Assembly: GCF_900963305.1 (NCBI RefSeq) | Contig: NW_021780168.1 | Span: forward strand, 312,501 to 376,500 | Direction of reading: 5' to 3' | From: Echeneis naucrates | Lineage: Eukaryota; Chordata; Actinopteri; Carangiformes; Echeneidae | DNA: 64,000 nt | Shown here: piece after piece, positions 62,171 to 64,000 of the stretch | Numbering within the stretch: the first letter of the stretch is position 1 | How the letters are laid out: every line of letters starts with the position of its first letter | The notes under the pieces: generated by a model | What the model saw: the letters and a program-made list of their open reading frames with translations, nothing else | Database searches by the model: none | What the model was told of the DNA's origin: nothing | Program-made: the position numbers and the translations under genes

Positions 62171-62258
62171 CAGGCAGGATCTCTGTCAGACACAAAAGGA
62201 GCAACATTTAGGATAATTATAGCTGGAACAGCAGGCTGTAACAGGAACTGGTCAACTT

Positions 62259-62332
62259 GTCTCTGTGGCGCAATCGGTCAGCACGTTCGGCTGTTAACTG
62301 AAAGGATGGTGGTTCGAGCCCACCCAGGGACG
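62259..62332 (+). tRNA. tRNA-Asn(GTT)
   Basis: 74-nt gene: GTCTCTGTGGCGCAATCGG, anticodon loop CTGTTAA (GTT), T-arm GGTGGTTCGAGCCCACC, acceptor fully paired. One D-stem and one anticodon-stem imperfection. Flanks are shared with 51542 (AGGAACTGGTC upstream, TTTGTTTAATTCACTGG downstream). Confidence 0.9.
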
Positions 62333-62334
62333 AT

Positions 62335-62800
62335 CTTTGTTTAATTCACTGGTATTATACTTCACACATGGAAGAACGGAGGGTTTTTAAGTTGATGCTC
62401 AGTTATCTCCATCTAGTGGACAGATGGTAGAAGTTGATTCCTGAAAAGAGGAAGTGACTTTTCCTCAGATCAAACTGTTGAAGGAGAACGCGCAGCTTCT
62501 TCCTCACTGACTCACTCAACCTCTGTCTCCTGGGTTTGGATTTAGGTCTGGGTCTGGGTCTGGGTCTAAGACCAGGTGGGCCTGCTCAGAGTCTCTGTGT
62601 TGGATGTGAGCTGCTGAAATCTCTGAACACCATGACACAGATAATATCAGTCTGATGTGTCATCTGTAATCCAGATGTTGTCAGTTGTCAGCAACAAACA
62701 GATGTTCCTGACAGAAGCTGTGCTGATGATGATTCTGGATAGAAACTGGGAGGAAATAACTTTATTCTCCTTTAGTTACATCACGTGATGTTTCTCTGTC
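62335..62800. other. Spacer with flank block and short tandem repeat
   Basis: 62395-62545 matches 44600-44760. 62541-62566 has four GGTCTG units. No gene seen. Confidence 0.5.
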
Positions 62801-62804
62801 CAGC

Positions 62805-62861
62805 TCCTTGTTAGTATAGTGGACAGTATCTCCGCCTGTCACGCGGAAGACCGGGGTTCGA
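62805..62861 (+). pseudogene. tRNA-Asp(GTC), 3' end lost
   Basis: TCCTTGTTAGTATAGTGG, GTC anticodon and GGGGTTCGA, then unrelated sequence; the last 15 nt are missing. Confidence 0.8.
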
Positions 62862-63159
62862 ACTAAATAAACTTTTCTTTAAGATTCACTGTAGTTGAAC
62901 AAGAAGGAGCAGAAATGTTTTGTAAAAGTCTCCAACAGACCATATTCATACAGAACATATCTGTTGAGGCTGATGGATTATTGCTCTGTGGTGAACTACA
63001 ACTCCCAGTCCTCTCCCACTCTCTCCCACCCCAAACCTGTTCAATCCCAATTCAACTCCTGTCTGTCACAGAGTAAAGCTCTACTGGTCTAAAGAGTGCA
63101 GCTTCAAACTAAAGTCTTTGTTTGTGTCTGTTGTAGTCACTGGATGAACATTTACACAC

Positions 63160-63787
63160 CATAAATATGGAGTCCAGGTCTGCGTGATGATGTTTGTCAG
63201 ACTGAACTCTGAGGAGAAAAGACACAAACACACAGTTTGTTCCAGGAGTTTTCTATGAACAGCAGAGAAACTGATAGACAAGCTTTGATACCTTTAATGG
63301 GTCAAACAACAACAAATGATCAGCTTTTACCTTTTTTCTTTGATAAAGTCATCCATAGACCAATCACTCTTTATGGACACACAGCTCAGTTCAGGAGAAT
63401 CTGGTCTTGACTTCTGGTTGCTAGAAAAAAACAGTTTACATGAAAATAAATAACAACCAAGAAACATCATTACATGATCTGTTTAAATTAAAATAAATCC
63501 AGCTTTCATTTGTATAACCACGAATCACATTTTATTTTGTGATTTAGTTTTTCATCTTAATTTATATATTTTTTTATATTGGCAAAAAACAAATCAGCAG
63601 CAGTAAAATACCTAAGTGACAGTGAGAGTGAATAATGATGGAGCAGTGATCTGAGTGCTGAGCTCTGACAGATGGACAGTTAGAGATCCTCATCTCACCT
63701 CTGAGCTTTGGTCTGACTCTCATGTTCCCCACACAGAGTGGTTTTAGAGGGAGGGGCTCCCTCCTCTCTGTCCTCACACTGATTCAT
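63160..63787 (-). CDS. NLR (NLRC3-like) N-terminal exons, partial gene
   Basis: Three minus-strand exons join in frame: 63787-63699 (MNQCEDREEGAPPSKTTLCG start), 63420-63331 (PDSPELSCVSIKSDWSM) and 63208-63160 (VQSDKHHHADLDSIFM), with GT donors and AG acceptors and phases 2, 2 and 0; together 228 nt, 76 codons, no stop. The two peptide motifs are ones I recognise from the short exons before the FISNA-NACHT exon of fish NLR-C proteins (innate immune sensors). The large FISNA-NACHT exon should follow at lower coordinates but is not in the window: below 63160 come unique sequence and tRNA debris. Either it lies across a long intron or this is a 5' orphan. A 5' UTR exon may lie above 63800. Confidence 0.75.
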
Positions 63788-63799
63788 AGCTGAGCCTCC

Positions 63800-64000
63800 A
63801 CCTTCACACAAACACAACAAAAAGCTTCATTACAACAGGACATCATTCCAACAATTTTCTCTCTCTGTATTGATTTCAGTCAGATTCAGTTTTACGAGAA
63901 ACATTCCTCAATCTTGAAGTTGAAGAATTATGGATCCCTGACACAGTTGTGATCACCATAGGTTGGCACATTTGTCGGTCCAGAATTTTAATGAAAATGC
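63800..64000. other. Upstream flank of the NLR exons
   Basis: No feature recognised; it may include the upstream intron or UTR of the NLR gene. A T-rich tract ends near 63805 on the minus strand just before the first exon. Confidence 0.4.

Noticed and set aside
1-64000. 5S rRNA, selenocysteine tRNA or U1/U6 genes expected in such clusters
   Set aside because: I looked for their hallmark sequences while reading and saw none; a covariance search would settle it.

Overview
The window looks like vertebrate, most likely teleost (percomorph-type) nuclear DNA. It carries a spliced C2H2 zinc-finger gene with the fish-type first exon, 5' exons of a fish NLRC3-like NLR gene, a U2 snRNA gene and fish-style LINE fragments. 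Its dominant content is nuclear tRNA genes and their debris. Of the many short open frames almost none is a real gene: most lie in tRNA flanks, repeats or the strand opposite a gene.

Layout. 0-27 kb: dense tRNA cluster on both strands (Gly, Ala, Asp, Ser, Pro, Glu, Arg, Ile, Leu, Thr, iMet, Lys, Tyr, Trp), mixed with half-tRNAs, internally deleted tRNAs and repeated flank blocks, plus a T-rich minisatellite at 13.4-14.2 kb. 27-31 kb: one Ile tRNA and a 5'-truncated U2 copy inside a duplicated block. 31.9-35.4 kb: fossil integrase plus Ulp1-peptidase element, intron-bearing and invaded by tRNA-cluster DNA. 36.7-53.7 kb: second tRNA cluster (Tyr, Gly, iMet, Cys, Asp, Ser, Ile, Ala, Arg, Thr, Asn, Pro) and the full-length U2 gene at 44.0-44.2 kb. 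54.96-56.28 kb: two-exon zinc-finger gene on the minus strand. 56.4-62.9 kb: third tRNA stretch (Gln, Ala, Thr, Asn). 63.16-63.79 kb: three small in-frame exons of an NLR gene on the minus strand, with no FISNA-NACHT exon visible in the window.

About forty full-length or near full-length tRNA genes are present. Many carry one or two stem mismatches and few have a T-run terminator, so the number expressed is probably smaller. Best supported are Lys(CTT), Tyr(GTA) x3, Asp(GTC), Trp(CCA), Thr(TGT/AGT/CGT), iMet, Arg(CCT), Arg(TCG), Asn(GTT), Cys(GCA), Ser(GCT) and intron-bearing Leu(CAA) and Ile(TAT). Phe and elongator Met occur only as relics; I saw no His or Val tRNA.

The array has grown and shuffled by segmental duplication in both orientations: 0.1-0.76 with 22.8-23.4 kb, 2.0-2.4 with 20.6-21.1 kb, 21.6-22.3 inverted at 48.9-49.5 kb, 1.6-1.9 inverted at 45.1-45.4 kb, and 28.1-29.1 with 42.9-44.4 kb. 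Many breakpoints fall inside tRNA genes and leave chimeras. The mix of tRNA, snRNA, zinc-finger and NLR genes recalls the long arm of zebrafish chromosome 4. All calls are from reading the sequence; no folding, alignment or database search was run.
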